DNA of 64,000 nt, taken from contig NMRA01000089.1 of the NCBI GenBank assembly GCA_002633005.1, positions 434,001 through 498,000 on the forward strand, written 5' to 3'. This DNA comes from Phoronis australis. Its lineage: Eukaryota > Phoronida > Phoronidae. Below the pieces are notes generated by a model. The model did no database searches. It was not told the origin of the DNA and was given only the letters and a program-made list of their open reading frames with translations. The number at the start of each line of letters is the position of its first letter. Within the stretch, counting starts at the first letter, position 1. The position numbers and the translations under genes are program-made. This document shows, piece by piece, positions 12,701-21,649 of this stretch.

Positions 12701-14787
12701 AACAACTTCTAAAGGTCCATTTTAATAGAACTGACCTATTCTCTTGCTATGGTCATGTTACGAAGCAGATCAACACACTGCTGCCTTGGATAAATCCCGT
12801 GTTATGCTCTTGTAGTGCGAAGCAGGATTTCACTTTCCTGGTAGTCAGATACTACCTAAAAGCCCAATTATGGTTTTTGTATAAAATTGGATGCAAGCCC
12901 ACCTCCATCCATCTGTCTGTTCATCTGGCATCTGCTGTATCTCCAAAATCTTTTGTTGGATATTTGTGAAATTTTGCAGACATGCTCTGATGCCAGATTG
13001 GATGGTATTAGCGAATTTGCAGACGGATTTGACTACTGCTGTGCCCCCTTCTAGCAATTTTAGTTTGTTACATTAGCCTCCATACCTACAAAATTTCTTG
13101 ACATACAGACATGAAATTTGGTGATGAGGCCTCTATGCTAGAGACAATGAAACCATCAAACAAATTGCATGTAATTTGCCCTCCCTAGTGGCCATTTTTA
13201 TTATTTTGGTGTCTGGTTTTTGGAGTCCACCTCTTTATCTGCCAAAGCTTTTGAAGGATCATTAAGAAATTTCACCGAAGTCTGACATTGATTTCCGAGC
13301 AGGTTGAGCTTCTGTGGTGCCCTCTAGTGGCTATTTAGGTTTTCTTTGTGTATGTTGTTTTTTGACAGATTTTGTTCATGAAATTTTGCAAGTATTTTCT
13401 ATTAAGGAGACAACAACATTATGCATAACCTAGTCAACATGTTTCTAATGATAAAGACTAAAATGTGGTTTTGACTGGTTTATCTGGCAGTCATTGACTA
13501 ACCTGTTTCACACCCCGAGGTGACAGCGTCTGGTAAACTTACTAACAGAATGTATCTTACGATTCCATACTTGTGACCATAACTTTGACATTCTATTTTT
13601 GTCTGCATCTCTATCGACCTTTGTGCTTGAACAATGAATTTTTCGGATGCATTCTTATTGTCGAATGAGAGGATCATGACTGAAGTAGATTTTTGGACAG
13701 GGCCAACTACTGTGGCACCCTCTTGTGGCAAATTAGTTTTTTGCCTGTGCCTCAGTATTTAGCAACTGAAGGTCCTTGGATGTTCATGAACTTTGGCATA
13801 TGTTGTGCAGTTGAGGAAATTACGTCTGACATTGATTTGGAGACGAGTGTAGTGATGTCCTCTAGTGGCAATTTAGGTTTTCTTTGAGAAGGACTCTATA
13901 TCTACTAAGTTCCTTGATGGATGTTCACAAAATTTGGAAAATATGTTTCAACCGAGTGAAAAATTCGTGCTTTGTTTCCGATGGATTTAACAAATGCTAC
14001 ACCTCCTAGTGGCTTTTGTATTTTCTAAATTACTTGATGTTAGTAAACACACCCAGAACCTTAGTGTTAGCGGTGTGGCTGTGGCCACATCAAGACTTTG
14101 CGGTGCTCTTATCAGCATAACTATGTGTTATTAGGATAATAAAACCAGATAAATTTATTTTCGCTGTCAAACTTATAAATAAGTTCTTCCTTGTGAGATA
14201 GCATAGTAAGAACACACTTGATGTAAAGAATTGGTTCAAAACTAAAGAAGGTTAATACTTCTATAAAATTTGGACTTAGACTGTTCATTTACCTGTGTTT
14301 TGGACAGTGAACTTCTGTTGACTGTGGAGTTTTGGAACATGTTCGGTATTGGAAAGCATTGTGAATCTATGCATCTTAAAGATCTGCATATTCATAATAT
14401 TAGTTGATGGATCATGCTTGCTTGTGTGTGCTGATCTGAATTCTTTGTTATGCTTTTAATTAAGTTTCGTTATAATCGTACTTTGATCATTATCTGCTAA
14501 AGACAACTGCAATCTGTCCGTTTCTGCAGGAGATGCATTTCCATCCAAAAGCATTGAAAGGAGTGAAGGGCTCGATTGGAGCACCTATGCCTGGTACAAT
14601 CATTGACATCCGCGTTAAGGAAGGCGACAAAGTGGAGAAGGGTGACCCTCTTGTAATACTGAGTGCTATGAAGATGGAGATGACCGTGAGCGCACCTGTG
14701 GCTGGGGAAGTCGAGAAAGTACACATTACAAAGGACATGAAGTTGGAAGGAAATGACTTGCTGATTGACCTGAAGACTTACGAATAA
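611..14787 (+). CDS. PC: Pyruvate carboxylase, 3' part (nine exons; 5' part outside the window)
   Basis: Biotin enzyme of the mitochondrial matrix that carboxylates pyruvate to oxaloacetate (anaplerosis, gluconeogenesis). Exons: 611-717, 1072-1205, 2517-2766, 3635-3763, 5167-5282, 6102-6281, 6649-6900, 12455-12595, 14530-14787. All have AG/GT borders and compatible phases, together about 521 residues plus stop. The first exon enters mid-codon just before [20 protein letters not shown], so the biotin carboxylase domain and the start of the carboxyltransferase domain lie to the left of the window. Visible carboxyltransferase motifs: CIKDMAGLL (family-conserved carbamylated Lys), HIHTHDT (metal-binding His pair), [13 protein letters not shown] and TMKSGN. 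The biotin attachment motif is SAMKMEM in the last exon. The protein ends at LKTYE with a TAA stop, close to the animal C-terminus. The 5.5-kb intron after 6900 holds another gene on the opposite strand. The family assignment is very sure. Confidence 0.97.
1072..1205 (+). CDS. PC: PC exon (ends at the catalytic lysine segment)
   Basis: Acceptor CCACCAG. Encodes [13 protein letters not shown] through to THILCIK. The Lys of CIK is the last codon before the donor GTTAGT. In the family this lysine is carbamylated and binds the metal ion. Confidence 0.96.
1273..1316. repeat. Degenerate TGTC/CCGT microsatellite
   Basis: Runs of GTCTGTC and CCATCCGTCCG just inside the intron after PC exon 1072-1205. 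A related phrase occurs near 12905. Confidence 0.7.
1790..1892. repeat. 16-bp minisatellite containing TGATGTCA
   Basis: About six copies of CACCAATGTATGATGT with single-base changes (TTTGATG, CACTAAT). Each unit carries TGATGTCA, which is close to a CRE. Lies in the PC intron between exons 1072-1205 and 2517-2766. Confidence 0.9.
2302..2378. repeat. TAA/TAG/CAG trinucleotide tract
   Basis: Imperfect three-base repeat (AATAATAG to AGCAGCAG), about 140 bases upstream of the PC exon at 2517. Low complexity. Confidence 0.8.
2517..2766 (+). CDS. PC: PC exon (HIHTHDT metal-binding exon)
   Basis: Acceptor TTGTAG, donor GTAAGA. Starts DMAGLLKP and holds [27 protein letters not shown] and the end of this barrel segment. 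Best-conserved exon of the gene in this window. Confidence 0.97.
3999..4115. repeat. Two-copy tandem repeat of about 60 bp
   Basis: ACTGTACACCAG, then a CAGTCAGGTATCTC-like stretch, then ATGATACG appears twice with about 85% match by eye, in the PC intron after exon 3635-3763. Confidence 0.7.
4245..4310. repeat. About 22-bp x3 tandem repeat
   Basis: GGGTGCGTTACATAGACCTA is repeated three times with small changes. Confidence 0.8.
4520..4975 (-). repeat. Dispersed repeat with GCGACCTCAGATTTTG-like units
   Basis: Read on the minus strand, 4525-4595 holds GCGACCTCAGATTTTGTTGG and GGGATTTTTGCAGTC. The same phrases occur on the plus strand at about 59210-59320 in short tandem units and partly at 58720. 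A weaker part is at 4920-4970. Probably fragments of one interspersed family. Confidence 0.55.
5412..5550. repeat. Three-copy degenerate tandem repeat (GACAGAAATAGGTCA)
   Basis: CTGACAGAAATAGGTCA, CTAACAGAATTAGGTCA and CTGACAGAAATAGGTCA recur at about 55-65 bp spacing with ACATCA-type tails. Intronic in PC, after exon 5167-5282. Confidence 0.7.
6102..6281 (+). CDS. PC: PC exon (post-barrel segment)
   Basis: Sixty codons in phase 0, [19 protein letters not shown] to [12 protein letters not shown], between TTGTAG and GTGATT. Neighbouring exons 3635-3763 ([26 protein letters not shown]) and 5167-5282 ([19 protein letters not shown]) join it in frame. Confidence 0.96.
6649..6900 (+). CDS. PC: PC exon (linker and start of allosteric region)
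   Basis: Eighty-four codons in phase 0, [20 protein letters not shown] to GPQIAEEMD, donor GTATGT. The next exon is 5.5 kb away, across the nested rolling-stone-like gene. Confidence 0.96.
7030..7580 (+). repeat. Dispersed repeat family A, copy 1
   Basis: Shares its order of phrases with copies at 31930-32420, 43440-43700 and 59890-60360: GTTTTAAC...T, a TTGGGTCATGT-like block, GTGCATAAAGC, and the end signature GAATCTGATCAGCCATTT followed by TTCTGAAGTTGGTCA. All four copies lie in the same orientation. No coding capacity seen. Confidence 0.75.
7581..8930. other. PC intron between repeat copy and nested gene, nothing recognised
   Basis: AT-rich sequence with only short open frames lacking family resemblance or splice-supported extension. 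Confidence 0.5.
8932..8937 (-). terminator. Possible polyadenylation signal of the rolling-stone-like gene
   Basis: AATAAA on the minus strand (TTTATT on plus), 171 bases past the stop codon of the nested gene. Position fits; otherwise unproven. Confidence 0.4.
9108..10301 (-). CDS. Rolling-stone-like multi-pass membrane protein nested in a PC intron
   Basis: Open frame of 367 codons from ATG 10211 to 9108, probably a full protein. The frame stays open upstream to a good acceptor (TTTCAG) at 10302, so the exon may begin at 10301 and add up to 30 codons ([10 protein letters not shown]...). Either the N-terminus is longer or that part is 5' UTR. Visible: N-terminal KEFAW and F..SQW typical of the family; hydrophobic segments at about 45-69, 100-117, 228-245, 262-280, 288-306 and 332-356; signature [20 protein letters not shown] then [11 protein letters not shown] and YDWERP. 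The role of rolling stone proteins is known mainly from fly myoblast fusion, so function here is open. Odd points: an acidic patch at 71-84 and a charged hydrophilic linker at about 120-225 between membrane segments 2 and 3. Confidence 0.82.
   Translation of the reverse strand, partial: LHWTDIVRKQHRRTPAFLRDAQLREKIPKAMKHDVYLTKGLGYLICKEFAWRNITFYYKGTSQDFTDSQWELKPSYLLLWRVCTAMYQTIWVLMSASLIYEEREAEEEEMDEEEIVKRWLWPILSTNWHELIIGFYLLLALISFCMTRIRAKRVGPEAQPLDSKQEFKQDKKEKLSDKTTDAEGSVSQERSRDIVTDMEEEDLRQKTSKESMQVHSKISVKKEGSKASQKITSEPQATNKSIDEKGPVKKKKSLPWYMKLQWALFYLCFIGTYPKIQFLTSGFNETYSTYDSLFSITLLLIAIETFMVNYPARFLHLWVSELFYFVYVGFTALYWYKGGINQNGKPYILWEYDWERPEFTAINTAVSSCILLPSIQALMVILVCLRKRIFLRQIYLQ
10313..10450. 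repeat. 29-bp minisatellite (x4) plus 11-bp (x3) tail
   Basis: Unit TGACACCATGTGATGCGTGT followed by AAGTGTTAT, four near-perfect copies from 10313 to 10428, then GTAAGTGTTAT repeated to about 10450. On the minus strand it ends 12 bases before the acceptor of the rolling-stone-like exon. Confidence 0.93.
10891..11172. repeat. Two-armed minisatellite of CRE-like palindromes
   Basis: Left arm 10891-10992: 18-bp units GTGACGTCATAAAGTATT drifting to GTGATGTCATAAAGCATT, about five copies. Right arm 11027-11172: units AGTGACATCACAACACTTT in the opposite sense, about six copies. Two exact TGACGTCA sites lie at 10894-10901 and 10912-10919; the others are TGATGTCA or TGACATCA. The arms are roughly reverse complements and could fold. 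In the PC intron, upstream of the nested gene's known exon. Confidence 0.9.
11173..12454. other. PC intron, no gene recognised
   Basis: AT-rich intronic sequence between the CRE-like array and the PC exon at 12455. No further exon of the nested minus-strand gene could be identified here, although a 5' non-coding exon could lie in it. Confidence 0.5.
12455..12595 (+). CDS. PC: PC exon (before the biotin carrier domain)
   Basis: Acceptor TTTGTAG, forty-seven codons: [18 protein letters not shown] to LVKDKKALE, with [15 protein letters not shown] as the family signature. Donor GTTTGT. Confidence 0.96.
12885..14040. repeat. Degenerate ~140-bp tandem array with CCTCTAGTGGC cores
   Basis: A core like TGCCCTCTAGTGGCNATTTAG returns at about 13041, 13178, 13317, 13711, 13855 and 14001. 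Spacings are near 140 bp, or three times about 133 bp across 13317-13711 where copies are decayed. TCTGACATTGATTT precedes the core at 13282 and 13825. Repeated phrases CTTGATGGAT and CAAAATTTGG-like also recur. Lies between the last two PC exons. Confidence 0.75.
14530..14787 (+). CDS. PC: PC last coding exon: biotin carboxyl carrier domain
   Basis: Acceptor TTTCTGCAG. Encodes [20 protein letters not shown] and then the barrel-sandwich biotinyl domain. The biotinylated lysine is in AMKM, codon 14671-14673. Ends at TAA 14785-14787. Confidence 0.98.
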   Translation, partial: EMHFHPKALKGVKGSIGAPMPGTIIDIRVKEGDKVEKGDPLVILSAMKMEMTVSAPVAGEVEKVHITKDMKLEGNDLLIDLKTYE

Positions 14788-15242
14788 GTAGTCAAAGTGG
14801 GAATGATGTGAGTCATGGGATGGAATTTCTAGGCTTACTGCATATTTTCACTCTTTTAAAAGATTTTAGTGAAAGTATGATGGCAATTGAATCTGTCTCC
14901 TTGTTTTAGTATACATAATATGGAGAAGTTATGAATTACTGGCCACAAGAGCGCCCCCTGTCTTGTAGACCTCATGTCAATTGAGTGGTTGTGGCTTGAA
15001 TATTCATTTTTAGACCTCATGTCAATTGAGAGGTGGTGGTTTGAATATTCATGCATTTATTGTGCTCACAAGGTCAATGTTTGAGTTGTAATAACAACTC
15101 GTGGTCGCACTACTAACTGTTTACACTGTAGCATGTGAGGATTCGTTAATCCATCAACTAAACTTTCAAATTGTTCACTACATATTGTGTTGTCCTGTAG
15201 ACAGGAGTTATGACTGAGCGAGCTGAATAAGATTATCTGTTT

Positions 15243-15248
15243 AATAAA
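15243..15248 (+). terminator. Likely PC polyadenylation signal
   Basis: AATAAA about 460 bases after the PC stop codon, in the tail-to-tail interval with GNMT. It is the nearest canonical hexamer. The cleavage site itself is not visible. Confidence 0.5.
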
Positions 15249-16541
15249 TGGTTGTGCTGTTTTCTAACACTCGTCATATCAACACATCATCTGTTTATCA
15301 GATCTACTGACCTGACATCTGTTGTCATTGTTCAAAGTTATTAGTCTGTGCTAATTTATCACGATTGGTCAGGGTTTATCAATATTTTCGGTGCTACTTT
15401 TTAAGGTGTTTACTTTATGGGGTCATTTTCCGGGTAGAATTGTTTAAATGGAGTATATGTCACTTGGAGGGATTTCCATGTTGACTTTCTGGCACTTGGC
15501 TCTGGTGGAGAGATTTTAATTGGGGGTAGGCTCTTGATTGTAACATGTTTGTGAATCTTGAATTTAAGTGGATGTTGATTTTCTTTTTATTCAAATTACT
15601 GTTCACTTTTAGAGGTATCTGTAACAATATGACAATTCTCCACTAATTTCGCGCCAACAGTAATTGCCATTTTTCAATTTTCAAACTTAAGGCAAATAAT
15701 GGAAACTTTCCTAAATGTTATTTTATTGCTTCTACACACTACAAACCCTGCTAGTATCAGACGAAAATTTTCTTTAAATTTATTTTTGCCGCGAAATTTG
15801 GCTTAATTTCACTTGTCGGCCATATTATGTGCTCAATAATTGAAGAATAAGCGTACTGAAATATTGAAATCGTGTCGGCAATGAAAATGTGCGACTATAA
15901 TCTTTCACAAGTGGCGATTTCTTGAAGTGTAGTATAAGGCAGTGAAGCACTCTCCTAATATGGAAGAAACCAACTATCCTCCTCAAGACTCACTTACATG
16001 GTGCTCTTGGAAGTGAATGCTCTGGGCTACTAACAAATGAAGATTTTTTACACTTAATGTGTTTTGTTACTTGACGCTAAATTTTGAAGTAGGATTTAAC
16101 CTGGACATTGTCTGCAGTGTGAAAGTTGGAGTACAATGGGGTGGGTTGTGGCGGGCATTTCGCTCATAGTTTTCTTAGATTTAAAATAGCTTTCAACTAA
16201 AAACTGGTAATGTTGTCGTCTATTGGTAACATTAAAATGTAGGATGTTGTTGCAATCTTACTTCTAATGGCCAGTTTTGTTGTCATGGTTAAACATAACA
16301 AGTTTTGTTTCAAATACAACATGTTTATTATTCATAGTTTTAGTTATAACTACAGCACTGTACACTACATTAATATTTTGTTTCATATACAAATTTACAA
16401 ACATCCTCAGCTATTACAGGGAGCTCCAAGATTTTTCATGAGCGCATCTAAATTTTGGACATTTAACCTTGATGACTTCTTTGTCTTGGCTTAGCATGGA
16501 GTTGCTTTACGCTTATGAAAATAATTTGAGCTAGTGTGGTC

Positions 16542-16547
16542 TTTATT
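16542..16547 (-). terminator. Likely GNMT polyadenylation signal
   Basis: AATAAA on the minus strand, 220 bases after the GNMT stop codon. Confidence 0.5.
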
Positions 16548-16766
16548 GATTAAGACTGGTATGAACCAATGATGTAATTTTGAGGATCATATTCCGTTAA
16601 AAAATGAATGAAAAATAGCACAAAATCAAATAACTCGTCTTTGAACAGCCAGCACCATTGAGTTGGTCGATTCTTCTTTAATTCCAATATTGTCACACTG
16701 TGACTATGCCAGTAATTGAAAGCAGAGTACTTTCATTTCAGAGTCAGTTGTGAACCTCCATTGGTT

Positions 16767-19700
16767 TCATAATTTCTGGATCACGTGTAGGTAGTAGGCT
16801 GGTCGTGCCTGTGGGTCGTAAGCTGTGAAGTCGTTGTAGACCGAGTGGCTTGCTTCACTGCCAAATATTTCACGAAGTGTGGCCGAAAAATCTTGCAGCT
16901 GATGAGGGTAGTAAGAGAGCCGGAATTTGCAAACACTGTAAAGAAATATTTAACATAATTGTTTTCAAAATGTACAGCTCAGTTCACTTGCTATTGCTAT
17001 GTATCATTTTATGGCTATTTTCAAATTATCACAGTCCAAAGCTAATCTTATCAGAATGATACCAGATGTTCGTTTAGCGCTGTCTCAGACACATGTATGG
17101 CAAATTTACAAACTACGCAATGCAAAGAATAAACATAAAAAAGACACAGAGTTGCGAAGTCAGTAAATAACTGGACTTGCTTCAGTTGATAAACACTCCA
17201 CGATTGATCAGGGCTTGCTTTTCATTGTTATATGAAGTTTAGAAAAAGCACAAAAATATTAAGCACTAAAATGTGGTCAGATAATGAATATTTGACGGTC
17301 AATACCTTACCCCTCCAAAGTGGAATCTAGTTGACCAGCTTTCTTTTCCACTGAAGACACGTCCATTTCGTAATCCAGAGTGACCATGACGGGTTTTCCA
17401 TTCACGTAGAGATTAGAACACTTGATATCTTTTATTACATCGCTCTAGAAACAAGAGAGCGATTCTATTTATATGCAGGAATACAGAATGATATCAGCTG
17501 CTGACATGTCTCGGTTATTACAATACAACCGCCTAGTGTGACCAAAAGCGACGGTCTTTACCGTTTTCAAGTTTTCCTGTCAATATTCATTGAATTGGCT
17601 TATGAATTAAATGGCCGTTGACTAATTAGCGCTTTCTTCCAACTCGCTGAACATGAAAATGGTGAACTAGTTTGATATGCCCAAACTGATCTCGGGTGAT
17701 CTGATTGGTACGTAGTTTGTGTGGTTGGATGGATTATCAAGTTTATAATGTTAACTTTAGGTAGAAAATGAGAGCAATAAGTCCGTCTAACAGTTGCGTC
17801 CAGACAGAAACTTGCACTACTGCAAGTTGCACCTAGGGCAACTTTTGCCCTATCAGTTGAGTAATTATTTTTTTACTACGCGCACAATACAAATAAAAGG
17901 ATGTCAGTAAAGATGAGACAAGATAACAAATAAAGGCAGGTAAAATGGCAATACATGAAAAAAAATAAAATGTGTAGGCCTTCAGCCGGCCAGGGTTGAG
18001 TTCTTTAGGTGCAAGAATCTCGAAGGTGCGATCCCGTTACTCACCTGATAATAAACATTTTTACCATGGGGTACAACCCCGAGTTCTAAAATGGAGTCGT
18101 AGTTGCGATGGTCTATGACCAGTACACCTCCAGGTTTCAAGACATCTCGGAAGTTTCTCAGCGCTTGTTTCTGGTTCACCTGTGTTCCCTCGAAATCGGG
18201 GAGATGGGCAAAAGAGTTGCCCAAACAGATCACGGCGTCAAATTTGCCAACTGGACTGTCATCGATTTCCTCGAGATCGTCAACAAGTGTAAGCCAATTG
18301 GCCTCCTCGATAACTAAAGGGAATACAAAACATATTACATATAAAGCATATTACATACAAAACATATTACATATAAAGCATATTACATACAAAGCATATT
18401 ACATACAAAGCATATTACATACAAAACATATTACATATAAAGCATATTACATACAAAGCATATTACATACAAAACATATTACAACAAACAGTGAAGAATA
18501 AAAAGGAGGAAAACTGTTGTCTATAATAGCAATGCAGTAGGCTTAATGAGTCGAGGCACAGCAGTCTTTTTTATTTTTGCTTCCTACCGAAAAGGAGTGA
18601 AAGTGATGTCAATTTTGAAAATCGAAAAACTGGTTATTTAAATTTTCTACCGGGTAATGTTTTGGGTTGGTAAAAGTTACAACTGGCGGGGATCCTGTGC
18701 CCGGTTACATGAAACAGTCCTAAATAGGGAGTCAGCTAAGCTCCCTAAATCTTCTGCGTATTTGTGTGGTTCTTTACTTTCCAATGCAATCTTTTACTAT
18801 CATTTTGTCTTTATTATGAGCTTCTCTTTGATTACATTTTCTAACATTATAACTAAAATCTGAGCCCGTAGTTCCATGAAAATAAATAGGGACACAGTCT
18901 TTAAGTTAGGGGCGTAACATGAAAAGATAATATTGAAAATTCAACGTAAAATTCACTCTCACTTAGTATTAAAGCCAAAATTGACTTTTTAATGAAACTA
19001 AAACACCAAATGAAAGGACAATTAGTGTTTTCTCAAGTCCACAAATATGCAGTAGATTTAGGGAACTTAGCCGAGTCCCTATTTGAGACTGTTTCATGCA
19101 ATCGGATACAGATTCACAACCTAACAGAAGAAAAATTCTGCTCACTGCCAAGAAAGTAAAAGGATTAACAAGTCCAATCTATTCCCATGATTTCAGCACC
19201 AATTAAAAATAGTAAACCTATTATGTTCATTATGGGAACGGTTTAAATGAAATAAAACATTGTTTTTCTTTGACCAAAGTGAATAGACTTTAATTCCATT
19301 TTTTGTATATTCAAGAAATTAGCTCCATTCACCGATACCCGAAGCCGTAATCAGGCGCTAAGTGAACACCTGACGAGTCTACCCAATCTCTTACAATCAG
19401 CAGTTACCCCAGTTATCGTAAGCCTCTTCGTGCCGTCGCCTCCACCGCTCTTTAAGAGCCGTTTTAAGCATTTTGTCACTGGCATCGCAGCTTACGACAT
19501 GGAAACCTTCGTCTAGCAACATCATTGAGTCCACCCTGTTAAGGGCATGCAGACAGGATGTCACAAAAATGTTATCATTTGCATACTGGGAAGCTCCGAA
19601 AACAGGACCCTGGGCGAATATTCCGGAAACGATCTTTCAAAAACGTCAAATGAAACCGATTATTATACGTATGGCGTATTTTCAGAGACTGTCAAAAAAA

Positions 19701-21553
19701 TTATGATGCATTTTCAAATTAAGAAGGCTTAATTCTCATTTATTGTTCACTCAAGGTTGTTTTCAAAGAACAAAGTGGGTAGACCTTAAATTAAAAAGAC
19801 TATTAGATTGTACTGATAAACAATCAATGCATACGATCATTAACGTATAACACGTTTTGTTAAACCAATTCCTTGCGCTCCTTTCAATGTATGTAGTTGC
19901 ATTTCAATGAAACCAAGCCTTTTTTCCGTACTTATTTCAGCAAACACAGTGCATTAGCACTGTCCTTCATACTGTGCTAATACCATTAAGGTCACCCAAT
20001 ATCTCATGCCTTTTGAGTGAAGTCGGGATTCCAAAATATAACGTCCTTCCAAGATAAAAAATTACATCATAACATGCTACATACGTATTTTAGAAAAACC
20101 ATTTGATTTTCAAAACATGCAACAGTTACCAAAAAATACGCCCATGGGATCACTTTTGGAAAACTTTCTGAAAATACACCCATAGCATACTTTTGAGTGG
20201 GTCTGTTTTTGGAAATTCCCAGTACGATAAGCTATTGTTAGATTAGAAAATATACAACATGTATGCTCTGCGCTGTTTGACCAGATAAGATTGTGATCGG
20301 CTTCTCATTTTCTGCAAATTACTTTGGGTATGTTAACGTTTTGAATTATGACGGAGATTTTTTGCGATGACCATACATAAGCATACACGCTCGTGTTCAA
20401 CATTTGTTCGACATCTGATATAGTGAATGACATAATGCTACAAAAGTAAAATACTTCATAGCTCGAAAGGTCAAAACGTCGACTTTGTCTTTCCAGTTCT
20501 GACTGAAAGGGTCACATTTTTGAGGGTTCCAAAACATCCATTAGCGAAACGCTATTATCCGCACATTTTAATGCGGTTTATAAAACTTCAAGTTATCAAG
20601 AAGACTTCACCGTAATGGTAATGCCTTCATGATGTTACGTAATGCCGATCCTCATCATCTACATTCATGTTTTGTTTACCGCTCAATATTGAATTCTGGA
20701 CTGAATTGTATACTGCCAGTCTGCACCACGAAAACATTGCATTTAGACTGAGATAACAATCTAAAAAGGCTCAATAAAATAACAATTTAGTAGCAGGTTG
20801 CAGTGACAATAAATAAATACACAAGGACCAATACAGTATTTACGATATCTACACAAAGAAACACAATTATTACACTACATGATTATTAAGCGAGTATCAA
20901 TTAATGGACTATTGATACTGTATACACATATAGTCTGGTACACATTTACGTTTACTGTTTACGATAGAACTGATAACTGTAAAGTAGAAAACTAATTTCT
21001 CAAGATATCTTCATATATTTCTAAAACGTCAACATTGCTTTTGACGTAAGCCCACATCGTTTCCGAAATGACTTGCTATTTTTGAATTATTTTATGGCAG
21101 TTCGTTACTAGTTGCAACTTCTTGGGATTTTTGTAGTGGGTGTTTCACATCTTATTGCACAGCCGGAGTTTGTTTTGGGGCTATACAGGCTGTCAACAAA
21201 TGAATAAAAGTAAACAATTCGAAAGATCTTGAATTTCTGGCAATGACCCAAAAAACAACTTAGTGTCCTCGGTTAAAATAATAACAATTCCCAAAATATA
21301 AAATGCAACTTCAGTAATTAAATACGAACCCGGTTCCACAGGCGACGTCCAAGACATTAGTTGCTCCACGATCCTTCAGTAGATTGACCAGCCAACTCTT
21401 GTAGGTGTTTGTTCGTTCTTGTTTGCTCCCAATGTACAGTTCCCAAACTTTTGCAGCTTTACCATCGGCATACTGGTCCGGAAGGCCCGTTGCGGCAACG
21501 CCGAGAGAGCGGGTCCTATAAACTCCGTCAACACTTTTACTTACGTTAGCCAT
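16767..21553 (-). CDS. GNMT: Glycine N-methyltransferase, complete five-exon gene
   Basis: Cytosolic enzyme that transfers the methyl group of S-adenosylmethionine to glycine, giving sarcosine and controlling the SAM/SAH ratio. Exons in transcription order: 21553-21330, 19535-19408, 18313-18045, 17444-17311, 16935-16767. They sum to 924 bases, that is 307 residues plus stop, near the 295 of the human enzyme. Seen: [20 protein letters not shown] at the N-terminus, SAM motif [10 protein letters not shown] at residues 67-75, [57 protein letters not shown], then [16 protein letters not shown] and a short C-terminus ending HVIQKL. The start is the ATG at 21553, with a TATA box about 70 bases upstream. 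All active-site motifs known in the family look intact. Very sure. Confidence 0.96.
18045..18313 (-). CDS. GNMT: GNMT exon 3 (catalytic core)
   Basis: Acceptor CCCTTTAG, completes a Val codon, then [41 protein letters not shown] and GKNVYYQ before GTGAGT. A 16-bp array starts about 13 bases upstream of this acceptor. Confidence 0.96.
18326..18483. repeat. 16-bp minisatellite AAAGCATATTACATAC
   Basis: About ten copies alternating between AAAACATATTACATAT and AAAGCATATTACATAC. Inside the GNMT intron, touching the pyrimidine tract of exon 3 on the minus strand. Confidence 0.93.
18679..19127. mobile_element. Inverted-repeat (foldback/MITE-like) element in a GNMT intron
   Basis: Left arm about 18679-18782 and right arm about 19020-19127 are imperfect reverse complements. 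Both read CATGAAACAGTC..AAATAGGG, AGCTAAG(C/T)TCCCTAAATC and ATTTGTG in order. Central spacer of about 240 bases without coding capacity. Target-site duplication not identified. Confidence 0.7.
19536..21329. other. First GNMT intron, nothing recognised
   Basis: AT-rich, no supported gene. Small open frames lack family resemblance. Confidence 0.55.
21330..21553 (-). CDS. GNMT: GNMT exon 1
   Basis: ATG 21553-21551, [20 protein letters not shown] through VLDVACGT plus two bases of a Gly codon. Donor GTTCGT is weak, but the next exon starts with the G that completes GGG, which supports this border over the GTATTT three bases later. Confidence 0.92.
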
Positions 21554-21618
21554 AACTGATGTGCTATGCTGCGTGATAAAACAAAAACAACTCGACGTTG
21601 CGCTCTAACTTGTCACTG

Positions 21619-21627
21619 CCTTTATAA
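21619..21627 (-). promoter_or_regulatory. TATA box of GNMT
   Basis: Minus strand reads TTATAAAGGC about 66-74 bases before the ATG. A start site 25-30 bases downstream would leave a 5' UTR of about 35-45 bases. No other promoter element is claimed. Confidence 0.6.
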
Positions 21628-21649
21628 TAATTCACCGCAAGCTGGCTCA

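Larger units (their letters stand above)
14788..16766. other. 3' UTR of PC and tail-to-tail interval with GNMT
   Basis: Contains the PC 3' UTR up to about 15.26 kb and the GNMT 3' UTR (minus strand) below 16767. Two copies of AGACCTCATGTCAATTGAG occur at about 14967 and 15013. No other gene seen. Confidence 0.6.

Noticed and set aside
18326-18483. Regularly spaced direct repeats as a possible CRISPR array
   Set aside because: Units are contiguous 16-bp copies with no unique spacers, in an animal gene intron.
18103-18501. 132-codon plus-strand open frame overlapping GNMT exon 3
   Set aside because: Antisense shadow of the GNMT exon running into the 16-bp array.
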